Source: Pseudomonadota bacterium (GTDB lineage: Bacteria > Myxococcota > Myxococcia > Myxococcales > Myxococcaceae). Taken from it: a stretch of DNA of 64,000 nucleotides. The notes beneath the pieces were generated by a model. It saw nothing but the letters and a program-made list of their open reading frames with translations. It had not been told where the DNA came from and searched no databases. This document shows, in pieces, positions 8,654-16,592 of the stretch (position 1 is its first letter; every line of letters starts with the position of its first letter). Made by a program: the position numbers and the translations under genes. The DNA lies in assembly GCA_023423535.1 (NCBI GenBank), contig JAFAFL010000095.1, positions 62,001 to 126,000 of the forward strand, in the 5' to 3' direction.

Positions 8654-10024
8654 ATGGACCGTCCCGACATCGGGAGGCTTGCGACCGTCAGGGCGGACGG
8701 CGGGCGGGTGGCGATCCATCCGGCGGACGTGCGGGGGAAGTTCATCCGCGCGCGCCGCTGGGTGTTCGCCGCGCTGCTGGCCATCTACATCGCCGCGCCG
8801 CTGGTGAAGGTGAACGGGCGGCCGCTCGTGCACCTCGACGTGGCGAGCCGGCGCTTCTACCTCTTCGGCGACACCTTCAACGCGCAGGACTTCTGGATCG
8901 TCCTCTTCCTGCTGACGACGTTCGGCTTCGGGCTGCTCTTCGTCACCGCCTGGGTGGGCCGCGTGTGGTGCGGCTGGGCCTGTCCGCAGACGGTGTTCCT
9001 CGAGGGCCTGTTCCGTCCCATCGAGCGCTTCTTCGACGGTCCGCGCGAGAAGCGCCTGCGGATGCAGAAGGCGCCGTGGACGTTCGGCCGCATGGCGCGC
9101 GCGGTGGGAAAACACGCCGCATACCTGCTCGTCGCCTCGTTCCTCACCCACGTGGCGCTGAGCCTCTTCCTCTCCGCGTGGGACCTCTTCGGGATGATCC
9201 GGGAAGGCCCGGCGAATCACCCCGTCGCCTTCACCTGGTCGGTCGTGGTGACCGGGCTCATCTATTTCAACTTCGCGTGGTTCCGCGAACAGCTGTGCGT
9301 GATCGTCTGTCCCTACGGCCGGCTGCAGTCGGTGCTGACGGATCGCGACTCGCTGATCATCGGCTACGACGCGAAGCGCGGTGAGCCTCGGGGGCGCGCG
9401 GGCACCACGACCGGCGCCTGCGTGGACTGCAACCGCTGCGTGCAGGTGTGTCCCACCGGGATCGACATCCGGCAGGGCCTCCAGCTCGAGTGCCTCGGCT
9501 GCATGCAGTGCATCGACGCGTGCGACGCGGTGATGATGAAGGTCGGCCGGCCGGTCGGCCTCATCCGCTGGGACTCGGCGAAGGGCTTCGCGGGCGAGAA
9601 GAAGCGCACGCTGCGGCCCCGCCTCCTCATCTACGGCGCGCTCGCGGTGGCCAGCGTGGTCGCGCTCACCTCGGCGCTCGTTCTCCGCTCTCCGTTCGAG
9701 GCGAACCTCCTGCGCGCGCGCGGCGTGCCCTGGGTGGCGGCAGGGGAGGGCGAGGTCCGCAACCAGTTCGAGCTGCACCTCGTGAACAAGAGCCCGGAGA
9801 AGACGACCTACGCGGTCGCGATCGCCGGCCCGGACGCGGCGAAGTTCGTGCTCCCGCAGAAGGAGATCAGCGTCGGCTCGCTGGAGAGCTTCCGCCTTCC
9901 GCTCTTCGTCACCGCGCGCACGAAGGACGTCCCCGCCGGCTTCGAGTTCACCGTGCAGGTCAGCGACCGGCGCACCGGCAAGGAGCGGCTGATGACCGGG
10001 AAGTTCCTCGGGCCGCAGGGGTAG
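8654..10024 (+). CDS. ccoG: Cytochrome oxidase accessory polyferredoxin CcoG/FixG
   Basis: A 456-residue membrane protein with several helices, the NosR/FixG-type WCGWACPQTVFLEG motif near residue 110, and two 4Fe-4S ferredoxin clusters marked by CVDCNRCVQVCP and CLGCMQCIDAC. The C-terminal third is an Ig-like FixG domain. The family is thought to reduce Cu(II) so copper can be loaded into cbb3 oxidase. GAGGAG lies just upstream of the ATG. It is the last gene of the oxidase cluster. No ccoH follows, although ccoGHIS is a common set in Proteobacteria. Confidence 0.93.
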   Translation: MDRPDIGRLATVRADGGRVAIHPADVRGKFIRARRWVFAALLAIYIAAPLVKVNGRPLVHLDVASRRFYLFGDTFNAQDFWIVLFLLTTFGFGLLFVTAWVGRVWCGWACPQTVFLEGLFRPIERFFDGPREKRLRMQKAPWTFGRMARAVGKHAAYLLVASFLTHVALSLFLSAWDLFGMIREGPANHPVAFTWSVVVTGLIYFNFAWFREQLCVIVCPYGRLQSVLTDRDSLIIGYDAKRGEPRGRAGTTTGACVDCNRCVQVCPTGIDIRQGLQLECLGCMQCIDACDAVMMKVGRPVGLIRWDSAKGFAGEKKRTLRPRLLIYGALAVASVVALTSALVLRSPFEANLLRARGVPWVAAGEGEVRNQFELHLVNKSPEKTTYAVAIAGPDAAKFVLPQKEISVGSLESFRLPLFVTARTKDVPAGFEFTVQVSDRRTGKERLMTGKFLGPQG

Positions 10025-10075
10025 TTCGGCTCGGGGTTATGCCGGGGGAGGTATGTTCGCCCGTCAGAGGGGCGC

Positions 10076-10537
10076 ATGGACCGTAGAGACTTCGAGTACC
10101 TGAGAGACCTGAGCGGGAAGTCGATCACGGGCAACATCACGTTCAAGAAGTCGAAGAACACCTCGCCCGCGCTGCGCGCCGAGGACATCGTCATCAACAA
10201 CGCGGCGGGCGTCGAGCGCCTGCTCGACATCAACTGGAACCCGAAGCGCGGCTCCAAGACCTTCAACGTGACGTGCGCTGGAGTGGGGCCCATCTGTCGT
10301 CTCGACGTGGATGGGCCACCACATCGCCCCGCGGGACAATCGCACAAGCATTCGCTGAAGACGCCGCGTTGTCCGGACGAAAACCTCCCGCTCGACGTGG
10401 CGGACATGCCGGCGTATTCAGGTAGGGGTCTCCGAGAGCTCTTTGACGAGTTCTGCCGCAACGCGAGCATCACGTTCACCGGCTCCTTTGAGGCACCCGA
10501 CGAGGAGGCCACACATGACGACGACGCTCACGCTTGA
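10076..10537 (+). CDS. Unrecognised protein paired with a DUF1828-like gene
   Basis: A 153-residue soluble protein with no signal peptide or membrane helix. The start has GAGGGG four bases upstream. The N-terminal half looks like a small beta-rich fold; the middle has a Cys/His/Pro patch (about 88-118, with HRPAGQSHKH and CP). I know no function. Its last 23 bases overlap the next gene, so the two probably form a pair. It uses more A- or T-ending codons than the neighbouring oxidase genes, which hints at acquisition. Confidence 0.65.
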   Translation: MDRRDFEYLRDLSGKSITGNITFKKSKNTSPALRAEDIVINNAAGVERLLDINWNPKRGSKTFNVTCAGVGPICRLDVDGPPHRPAGQSHKHSLKTPRCPDENLPLDVADMPAYSGRGLRELFDEFCRNASITFTGSFEAPDEEATHDDDAHA

Positions 10538-11297
10538 CGACGCCATCAAGACGCTCCAGTGCGTGTCCCTGGTCCGGGATGCGTCCGAGCTGCCGACCGG
10601 CTTTCTTCGCTTCGAGACGATGTTCACGTATCCCGACGGAACATCCATCGAGGTGTTCGCGCCTCGCGTGATCGACGGTGAGTCCGTTCGCCTGACGGAT
10701 CTCGGGCAAACGACGGAGTGGCTCCTCGACCTGCGCCTCAAGCCCTGGCTTTCGCAGAAGCGGCGCGCGTTCCTCGAGAGTGCGTTGCGTACGTTCGACG
10801 CGAAGCAGGACGGCGGCGAGCTGGTCGTCGACGTCGAGAACGTGGATGAGATCCCGTCCGGCGTTCTTCGCCTCGCGCAAACCTGCCTGCGAGTTGCGGA
10901 TCTCACGTTCACCCGGCGGTCGTCATTGCGCGTGGCATTCGCGGAAGAGCTCGAGGAGGTCCTCGAGGACAGCGACCTCCCATACGAGCCGGGCGCATCG
11001 GTCACGGGCCGTTACGGCAAGATGGTGAACGTGGACTTCGCTGTGCGAGGCCACACCACGAAGTCGCTCTTGCTAACGCTCGCCTCACAAAACCCGTCGG
11101 CCGCGCATGCCCGGGCACTCGAGGTATTCCGCAGCTGGTACGACCTTGATACCCCGGAGCGCTCCGAGCAGCGCGTCACGGTGTTCGACGACAGGTCCCG
11201 TGCATTTCGCGACGATGACCTCACTCGGCTCTCGGAAGTCTCGGCGGTGGTTCCATTTTCGGACCGCGCCGGCCTGCGCGCTCTCCTTGCTGCCTGA
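10515..11297 (+). CDS. DUF1828-like protein
   Basis: A 260-residue soluble protein. The N-terminal part has the DUF1828 pattern: a strand pair, then GESVRLTDLGQTTEWL around residues 55-72. The C-terminal half may correspond to the companion DUF1829 region. Function is unknown to me; such proteins often sit in variable genome regions. GAGGAGG six bases before ATG 10515 fixes the start inside the preceding gene. Codons such as CTT, TTT, TAT, ACA and CAA appear more often than in flanking genes. Family assignment is from memory of the motif, not a search. Confidence 0.6.
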   Translation: MTTTLTLDDAIKTLQCVSLVRDASELPTGFLRFETMFTYPDGTSIEVFAPRVIDGESVRLTDLGQTTEWLLDLRLKPWLSQKRRAFLESALRTFDAKQDGGELVVDVENVDEIPSGVLRLAQTCLRVADLTFTRRSSLRVAFAEELEEVLEDSDLPYEPGASVTGRYGKMVNVDFAVRGHTTKSLLLTLASQNPSAAHARALEVFRSWYDLDTPERSEQRVTVFDDRSRAFRDDDLTRLSEVSAVVPFSDRAGLRALLAA

Positions 11298-11335
11298 GCG
11301 CGACGCGGGTGAAATTTTGGACGAGGGGACACCGC

Positions 11336-11641
11336 ATGTATGGACTGATTGGCAAGATGAAGACCGTGCCGGGGCACCGGGACGAGGTGGTGGCGCTTCT
11401 TCGCGAGGGCACGGGGGCGATGCCGGGTTGCCTCAGCTACGTCATCGCGCTCGACCCCACCGACGCGCACGCCATCTGGATCACCGAGGCGTGGGATTCG
11501 GCGGAGAGCCACCGTGCTTCGCTCGGGCTGCCGGCGGTCCAGGCGGCGATCGCACGGGCAAGGCCGCTCATCGCCGGCTTCGGCGAGCGCTTCGAGACGG
11601 TGCCGGTGGGGGGACACGGCCTCGTCAGCAGCTCGACGTAG
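11336..11641 (+). CDS. ABM-domain protein, putative quinol monooxygenase
   Basis: A 101-residue single-domain protein of the antibiotic-biosynthesis-monooxygenase (dimeric ferredoxin-like) fold. It opens MYGLIGKMKTVPGHRDEV, followed by PGCLSYVIALD and the ITEAWDS strand that define the family. These enzymes oxidise quinols or similar aromatics without a bound cofactor. I take ATG 11336 behind GAGGGG rather than the ATG 27 bases upstream. It sits 12 bp before the LysR gene and may be the first gene of the plus-strand arm of the sulfur locus. Confidence 0.75.
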   Translation: MYGLIGKMKTVPGHRDEVVALLREGTGAMPGCLSYVIALDPTDAHAIWITEAWDSAESHRASLGLPAVQAAIARARPLIAGFGERFETVPVGGHGLVSSST

Positions 11642-11653
11642 CCCCTCGCGTTC

Positions 11654-12562
11654 ATGGACCTCCGATCCCTCGACATCTTCTGCCGCGTCGTCGAGCGCCA
11701 GAGCTTCACCGCCGCCGCGCGGGAGCTGGACCTCGCGCAGGCCTCGGTGAGCGAACGCATCGCCGCGCTGGAGTCGGACCTCGGGCTGCGGCTGCTGGAC
11801 CGGCTCGGACGTTCCGTGACGCCCACGCCCGCGGGAGAGCGGCTCTATGCCGGCGCGCGCGAGCTGCTGCGGTCGCGTGACGCGCTGCTCGACGAGCTCG
11901 CCGGGTTCGGCACCGCGGAGGCCGGCACCCTCAAGATCGCGGCGAGCACCATCCCCGCCGAGTACTTCCTCCCCGACGCCGTCGCGCGCTTCGTCTCCGC
12001 CCGCCAGAAGGTGCGCGTGACGGTTCACGTGGGCGACAGCGACGAGGTCTGCGCGCGGGTGCTCTCCGGTGAGGCGCAGCTCGGCGTCGTCGGCGCGAAG
12101 CCGGAGGGAGCGCACCTGCGGGCCACCGCGCTGTGGAGGGACCGGCTGGTGGCCATCTGCCCGCCGAAACACCCGCTGGCCTCTCCTTCGGAAGAGGTTC
12201 CGCTCTCCGCTTTCCTCAAGGAGCCGATGGTGCTGCGCGAGTCCGGCTCCGGAACGCGCCGCACGCTGGAGGAGGCCATGGGCCGGAAGCGGCCGGTGAC
12301 CCTCAACGTGGCGGCGGAGTTCGGCAGCACCGCGGCGGTGAAGCGCGCGGTCTCGGCGGGCCTCGGCGTCTCGGTGGTCTCGGCGGCCGCGGTCGCGCTC
12401 GAGGTCCAGGCGCGCGAGCTGGTCGTCCTCGACGTGCGCCCCTCGCTGCCCGAGCGCCGGCTGTGGGCGGTGGTCGATTCGCGGAGGGAGAGCGGTCCGC
12501 TCGGCGCGGCGTTCCTCGAGTTCCTCGGCCGCGAGGCGGGCGGCGCGCGCGGACGCGGCTGA
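11654..12562 (+). CDS. LysR-type transcriptional regulator
   Basis: A 302-residue regulator. Residues 1-60 are the winged helix-turn-helix (FTAAARELDLAQASVSERIAALE), and about 90-295 are the two-lobed effector-binding domain. The effector domain resembles CysB/YeiE-like members linked to sulfur or selenium metabolism, but that is an impression. It is followed at 12576-12592 by a perfect palindrome just before the acyl-CoA dehydrogenase-like gene, a natural binding site for it. It probably controls the downstream genes and perhaps the facing operon. Confidence 0.87.
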   Translation: MDLRSLDIFCRVVERQSFTAAARELDLAQASVSERIAALESDLGLRLLDRLGRSVTPTPAGERLYAGARELLRSRDALLDELAGFGTAEAGTLKIAASTIPAEYFLPDAVARFVSARQKVRVTVHVGDSDEVCARVLSGEAQLGVVGAKPEGAHLRATALWRDRLVAICPPKHPLASPSEEVPLSAFLKEPMVLRESGSGTRRTLEEAMGRKRPVTLNVAAEFGSTAAVKRAVSAGLGVSVVSAAAVALEVQARELVVLDVRPSLPERRLWAVVDSRRESGPLGAAFLEFLGREAGGARGRG

Positions 12563-12575
12563 CCCGATTCGGAAG

Positions 12576-12592
12576 CATCGGTTGAACCGATG
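12576..12592. promoter_or_regulatory. Palindromic operator, probable LysR site
   Basis: Two perfect 8-base arms, CATCGGTT and AACCGATG, flank one G. The site contains a T-N11-A core, the classic LysR recognition pattern. It lies in the 79-bp gap between the LysR gene and the acyl-CoA dehydrogenase-like gene, 50 bp upstream of the latter's ATG. The half-site CATCGGT recurs at 19151-19157, upstream of the facing minus-strand operon. Confidence 0.6.
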
Positions 12593-12641
12593 GTAGCAAT
12601 AGGCATTTAGTGGCGGCCCCTCTGAACGGGACGGGAGCCCC

Positions 12642-13760
12642 ATGAACGAGATGCTGGAGAAGCTCGAGGCCATTGCCACCACCGTCGTCGCCGCGAACGC
12701 GGAGAAGGTGGACCGCGAAGGTCTCTATCCACAGGCGGCGATCGACGCGCTGAGAGGCGCGGGACTGCTCGGGCTCATCAGCGCCCGGAGCGTGGGCGGC
12801 CTCGGCGGCGGGCACCGCGAGGCGGTGACGGTGGTGGAGCGGCTCGCGCGCGAGTGCGGCTCCACCGCCATGGTCGTCTGCATGCACTACGCGGGCGCCG
12901 CGGTGGTGGAGAAGTTCGGTGACGAGGCGCTGCGCCGGCAGGTGGCGCAGGGAGAGCACCTGCTCACGCTCGCGTTCAGCGAGGCCGGCTCGCGCAGCCA
13001 CTTCTGGGCGCCGGTCGGGACCGCGAAGCTCGAGGGCGAGAGCGTGCGGCTCGACGCGCGCAAGAGCTGGGTCACCTCCGCGAACCACGCCACCGCGTAC
13101 GTCTGGTCCAGCCAGCCCTACGGCGGCGAGGGCGCGAGCACGATCTGGTTCGTCCCGCGGAACACGAAGGGCCTCTCGCCGGGTGGCCGCTTCGACGGGC
13201 TGGGGCTGCGCGGCAACGATTCCACCCCGGTCCTCGCGGAGAGCGTGACGGTCCCGCTGGCGAACCGGCTGGGTGCGGACGGCGCAGGGCTCTCGGTGAT
13301 GCTCGAGTGCGTGCTGCCCATCTTCAACGCCATGACCGCTTCGTGCGCGGTGGGCCTGATGGAGGGCTCCACGACGGCCGCCGCGGGACACCTCTCCGGC
13401 ACGCGCTACGAGCACCTCTCCTCGTCGCTCTCGGAGCTGCCCACCGTCCGCGCGTACCTCGCGCGCATGCGCATCGCCACCGACGCGGCGCGCTGCCTGC
13501 TGATGGACGCGGTGGACGCGATCGAGCGGGGCCGTCCGGACACGATGCTGCGGGTGCTCGAGTGCAAGGCCGCGGCGGGCGAGTCGGCGACGGCGGTGAC
13601 GGATCTCGCGATGCGCGTGTGCGGCGGTGCGGCCTTCCGCCGCGAGGTCGGGGTCGAGCGCCGCTTCCGCGACGCGCGCGCGGGCACGGTGATGGCGCCC
13701 ACGACCGACCAGCTCTACGACTTCATCGGCAAGGCGCTGTGCGGCCTGCCGGTGTTCTAG
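12642..13760 (+). CDS. Acyl-CoA dehydrogenase-like flavoprotein
   Basis: A 372-residue flavoprotein of the acyl-CoA dehydrogenase superfamily, with the all-alpha N-terminal domain (1-110), the beta domain (TLAFSEAGSRSHFWAP, then KSWVTSANHA) and the C-terminal four-helix domain (240-372). The superfamily also holds FMN-dependent monooxygenases of the DszC/SfnB type that act on sulfur compounds. Given its neighbours I lean to an oxidoreductase or monooxygenase rather than fatty-acid oxidation, but the substrate is unknown. No electron-transfer flavoprotein or thiolase gene is nearby. Confidence 0.82.
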   Translation: MNEMLEKLEAIATTVVAANAEKVDREGLYPQAAIDALRGAGLLGLISARSVGGLGGGHREAVTVVERLARECGSTAMVVCMHYAGAAVVEKFGDEALRRQVAQGEHLLTLAFSEAGSRSHFWAPVGTAKLEGESVRLDARKSWVTSANHATAYVWSSQPYGGEGASTIWFVPRNTKGLSPGGRFDGLGLRGNDSTPVLAESVTVPLANRLGADGAGLSVMLECVLPIFNAMTASCAVGLMEGSTTAAAGHLSGTRYEHLSSSLSELPTVRAYLARMRIATDAARCLLMDAVDAIERGRPDTMLRVLECKAAAGESATAVTDLAMRVCGGAAFRREVGVERRFRDARAGTVMAPTTDQLYDFIGKALCGLPVF

Positions 13761-13786
13761 CCCCCGATCCCGGATTGGAGCCGAAC

Positions 13787-14641
13787 GTGGATGAGACCCT
13801 GCTGCTGGGCGCTGTCGCTTACGACCCGAAGGTCGTGACCATCTGGGACGGGTTCAAGGCGTGGTTCGCGGAGCGCGGCCTCGCTTTCGACTACGTCCTC
13901 TATTCGAACTACGAGCGGCAGGTGGCCGCCCACTTCCGCGGGCAGTACCACGTCGCCTGGAACTCCCCGCTGGCGTGGCTGCAGGCGGAGCGCATCGCCG
14001 CGCTGCGAGGCCTCCGCGCCGAGGCGATCGCGATGCGCGACACCGACTGCGACCTGACCTCGGTCGTCGTCGTGCGCGCGGACTCCGGCATCACCGAGCT
14101 GGGGCAGCTCCGCGGCAAGACGGTGGCGGTGGGCGCCGCGGACTCTCCCCAGGCCACGCTCATCCCGCTGCTGCACCTCGCGGAGGCAGGGCTCGAGCCG
14201 GTGCGCGACTTCACCGTGCGGCGCTTCGACGTGCTGGTGGGCAAGCATGGCGATCACATCGGCGGTGAGCGCGACGCGGCGCGCGCGCTGGTGCGCGGCG
14301 AGGTCGAGGCCGCCTGCATGATCGACGGCAACCACCTGCTCTTCTCGAAGGAGGGCACGCTCCCCTCCGGCGCCACGCGGATCCTCGCGCAGACCGCCGC
14401 GTACGATCACTGCAACTTCACCGTGCTCGAGGGCGCTCCCCGAGAGCCGCTCGCGCGCTTCCGCGAGCTCCTCCTCTCCATGCGCTACGACGACCCCACC
14501 GTCCGGCCGCTGCTCGATCTCGAAGGCCTCAAGCAGTGGCGTCCCGGACGCACCGAGGGCTACGCGTCCCTTGCCCGCGCGGTGGAGCGCTTCGGCACCA
14601 TCGACGCGTTCGTTCGCGACGTCGCGTCATCGAAAGCGTGA
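13787..14641 (+). CDS. PhnD-like substrate-binding-fold protein without signal peptide
   Basis: A 284-residue protein with the two-lobed periplasmic-binding fold of the PhnD/SsuA type (YHVAWNSPLAWLQAERI at about 62-78, then LRGKTVAVGAADSPQATL). It lacks any signal peptide or lipobox, and no ABC permease or ATPase is near, so an uptake role is doubtful. Cytosolic enzymes with this fold exist (THI5-type HMP-P synthase, MqnA/MqnD), making an enzymatic role possible. The start is GTG 13787, with TTGGAG six bases upstream. Its stop overlaps the GTG of the next gene. Confidence 0.75.
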   Translation: MDETLLLGAVAYDPKVVTIWDGFKAWFAERGLAFDYVLYSNYERQVAAHFRGQYHVAWNSPLAWLQAERIAALRGLRAEAIAMRDTDCDLTSVVVVRADSGITELGQLRGKTVAVGAADSPQATLIPLLHLAEAGLEPVRDFTVRRFDVLVGKHGDHIGGERDAARALVRGEVEAACMIDGNHLLFSKEGTLPSGATRILAQTAAYDHCNFTVLEGAPREPLARFRELLLSMRYDDPTVRPLLDLEGLKQWRPGRTEGYASLARAVERFGTIDAFVRDVASSKA

Positions 14642-15849
14642 GCACCATCGACCGCAGCGCGACCAGTGACGTCGCGGTCGAGGTCGAGCTCGGCGCGCTC
14701 GGGCTCGATCGCGGTGGCCACCTGCTGGTGAAGCGGGCGCTCGCGTGCGTGCCGGTGGGCGGCAGGGTCGTCGTGCGCGGCGAGGCGCCGGAGCTGGCGG
14801 TGCATCTCGCCGCCTGGTGCCGCGCGGAAGGCCACCGCTTCGAACAGCCGTCGCAGGGTGCCTGCGCCGTCATCCGGGGAGACGCGGCGGGCGCGCGCTG
14901 GCGCAACGCGGAGCGGGCGGGAGACCCGGAGGGCGTGCTCTCGCAGCCGTCGCAGCGCTGGGGTGTGGCCCCGCGCGGCGCCTCGGTCGAGGTGGGTGGG
15001 CCGGAGTTCGACTTCAGGCTCGCCACGCGGGAGGAGGTGTGGGCGGAGCAGGCGGCGCGGCTCTACGCGCAGGCCGCCGCGGCGCAGTGGGATCCGGCGA
15101 CCGCGCTCCCGTGGGACCTCGCCTTCGAGGTGCCGGACGAGGTGGAGGACGCGCTGAACCAGGTGCTGACCTACCTCATCGAGAACGAGACCGCGGCGCT
15201 CGTCCTCCCCGCGCGCTTCGCCTCGCAGGTGCACCCGCACTTCCGCGAGGTGATGCAACTGCTCGCGATCCAGGCCGCCGACGAGGCGCGGCACATCGAG
15301 GTCTTCACGCGGCGCGCGCTCTTGCGGAGGCCGCGATTGGGGCTCTCTACGGTGGGCGGGCAGACCTCGTTGAAGACGCTCATCGACGAGCCGGACTTCG
15401 CCGAGGCGTCCTTTCTCCTCTCGGTGCTCGGCGAGGGCAGCTTCCTCAACCTCCTCTGGTTCCTCCACGAGAACGCCCCCGAGCCGCTGACGAAGGAGCT
15501 CATGCGGTTGGCGGCGCAGGATGAGGCGCGTCACGTCGCCTTCAGCCTTGCGCACCTCGGGCGTCACACCTCGGAGGACCCGGGACTGCGCGCGAGGCTC
15601 GCGGCGGCCGTCCGCAGAAGGCACGGGACGCTGGAGCAGACCGCCGGCCTCAACGCGGAGGTGTTCGACGCGCTGGTGCTGCTCGCCGCCGGAGGCTGGG
15701 AGCCCGAAGCCATCGCGCGTGGCTTCGAGCGGGTGCAGGCGCTGGAGCGGGCGATGGACGAGGGGCGCCGCAAGCGGCTACAGCGGCTGGGGTTCGGCGT
15801 GGAGGAGGCAGCGGAGCTGTCCTCGCTGCACACGCGGAACTTCATGTAG
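14638..15849 (+). CDS. TusA-like domain fused to a ferritin-like diiron protein
   Basis: A 403-residue two-domain protein. Residues 12-80 follow the TusA sulfur-carrier pattern (ending AAWCRAEGH), but the usual sulfur-accepting Cys position reads LDRGG, so this copy probably cannot carry persulfide. From about residue 130 a ferritin-like four-helix bundle carries two iron-binding sets: E184 with EARH ending H219, and E266 with EARH ending H299. Such diiron proteins activate oxygen. The GTG start overlaps the stop of the previous gene. It probably oxidises a substrate bound or delivered through the TusA-like domain; the substrate is unknown. Confidence 0.78.
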   Translation: MSTIDRSATSDVAVEVELGALGLDRGGHLLVKRALACVPVGGRVVVRGEAPELAVHLAAWCRAEGHRFEQPSQGACAVIRGDAAGARWRNAERAGDPEGVLSQPSQRWGVAPRGASVEVGGPEFDFRLATREEVWAEQAARLYAQAAAAQWDPATALPWDLAFEVPDEVEDALNQVLTYLIENETAALVLPARFASQVHPHFREVMQLLAIQAADEARHIEVFTRRALLRRPRLGLSTVGGQTSLKTLIDEPDFAEASFLLSVLGEGSFLNLLWFLHENAPEPLTKELMRLAAQDEARHVAFSLAHLGRHTSEDPGLRARLAAAVRRRHGTLEQTAGLNAEVFDALVLLAAGGWEPEAIARGFERVQALERAMDEGRRKRLQRLGFGVEEAAELSSLHTRNFM

Positions 15850-15879
15850 CGGGCAGCCCACACGCGAGGAGAGACGACG

Positions 15880-16095
15880 ATGAAGGCGAAGATTGGCGCG
15901 CGAAATCAGCTCACGGCGAAGGTCAGCGAGATCAAGGCCGGCGACGTGATGTGCGAGGTGAAGCTCGAGCTCGAAGGCCCGGGCCCCATGGCCTCGGTGA
16001 TGACGGTGGAGTCGCTGAAGGAGATGGGCCTGCAGCCCGGCGACCGCGTGCGCGTGGTGGTGAAGGCGATCAACGTCCTGCTGATGAAGGACTGA
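15880..16095 (+). CDS. Mop-type molybdate/tungstate-binding protein (TOBE domain)
   Basis: A 71-residue single Mop domain with the standard pattern: GARNQLTAKVSEIKAGDVM, a VTVESLKEMGL helix and RVRVVVKAINVLL at the end. Oligomeric Mop proteins bind molybdate or tungstate and buffer it in the cytoplasm. A good GAGGAG site lies upstream. It ends the plus-strand arm of the locus and faces OsmC across 14 bp. Its presence suggests a molybdenum-dependent step or an oxyanion ligand, although no molybdoenzyme gene is visible nearby. Confidence 0.85.
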   Translation: MKAKIGARNQLTAKVSEIKAGDVMCEVKLELEGPGPMASVMTVESLKEMGLQPGDRVRVVVKAINVLLMKD

Positions 16096-16109
16096 TCGTC
16101 CCCGCGCCT

Positions 16110-16556
16110 CTACGCCGTCGCCCAGCGCGTGGTCACCGGCACGCCGGCGGAGCGGAAGAGAGCCACCATCGGGCAGCGAGCCTCCACGCCTTGCTGCAGC
16201 TGCGCGAGGCGCTCGGGGGACTCGTCGGTGCTGAGCCGGACGTCGAGCCGGACGGCGGTGAAGTGGCGGGTGACCTGCGGGTCGCCCATCAGCCCGCGCA
16301 CGTCGAGATCTCCCGCGGCGTCGAGCTTCACGCCCTCGTGCTTGAAGCCGAGCTCCGAGCCGACGATGCCGATCATCACCGACACGCAGCTGCTCAAGGA
16401 CCCCATGAGGTACTCGACCGGGTTCGGACCCTTGTCGGTGCCGCCGAGCGCAGCGGGCTCGTCCGCGACCATGGGGGTGAAGTCCCGGACCTGGAGACGC
16501 GACCGCATCCCCTCTTCCCAGGAGAGACCACAGGTGGCGGTGACGGTGGTGGACAT
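16110..16556 (-). CDS. OsmC-family thiol protein
   Basis: A 148-residue OsmC/Ohr-fold protein. The helix GPNPVEYLMGSLSSCVSVM carries one conserved Cys, and a second Cys lies at EARCPMVALF, the usual pair of this family. OsmC proteins reduce hydroperoxides, and several are fused to or encoded beside TusA and DsrE proteins. It follows the TusA-MetE gene by 36 bp on the minus strand and is probably the last gene of that operon, where it could reduce or release a persulfide or thiol-bound intermediate. Confidence 0.87.
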   Translation of the reverse strand: MSTTVTATCGLSWEEGMRSRLQVRDFTPMVADEPAALGGTDKGPNPVEYLMGSLSSCVSVMIGIVGSELGFKHEGVKLDAAGDLDVRGLMGDPQVTRHFTAVRLDVRLSTDESPERLAQLQQGVEARCPMVALFRSAGVPVTTRWATA

Positions 16557-16592
16557 CGTGTTCTCGCTTTCTTCGGGTTGGGTTCGGGGGGA

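Noticed and set aside
5491..8784. A very long open frame on the minus strand opposite the cbb3 genes (about 1100 codons)
   Set aside because: It mirrors the strongly supported oxidase genes, is full of Arg/His/Gly/Pro low-complexity sequence and has no family motif. This is expected from high GC at third positions.
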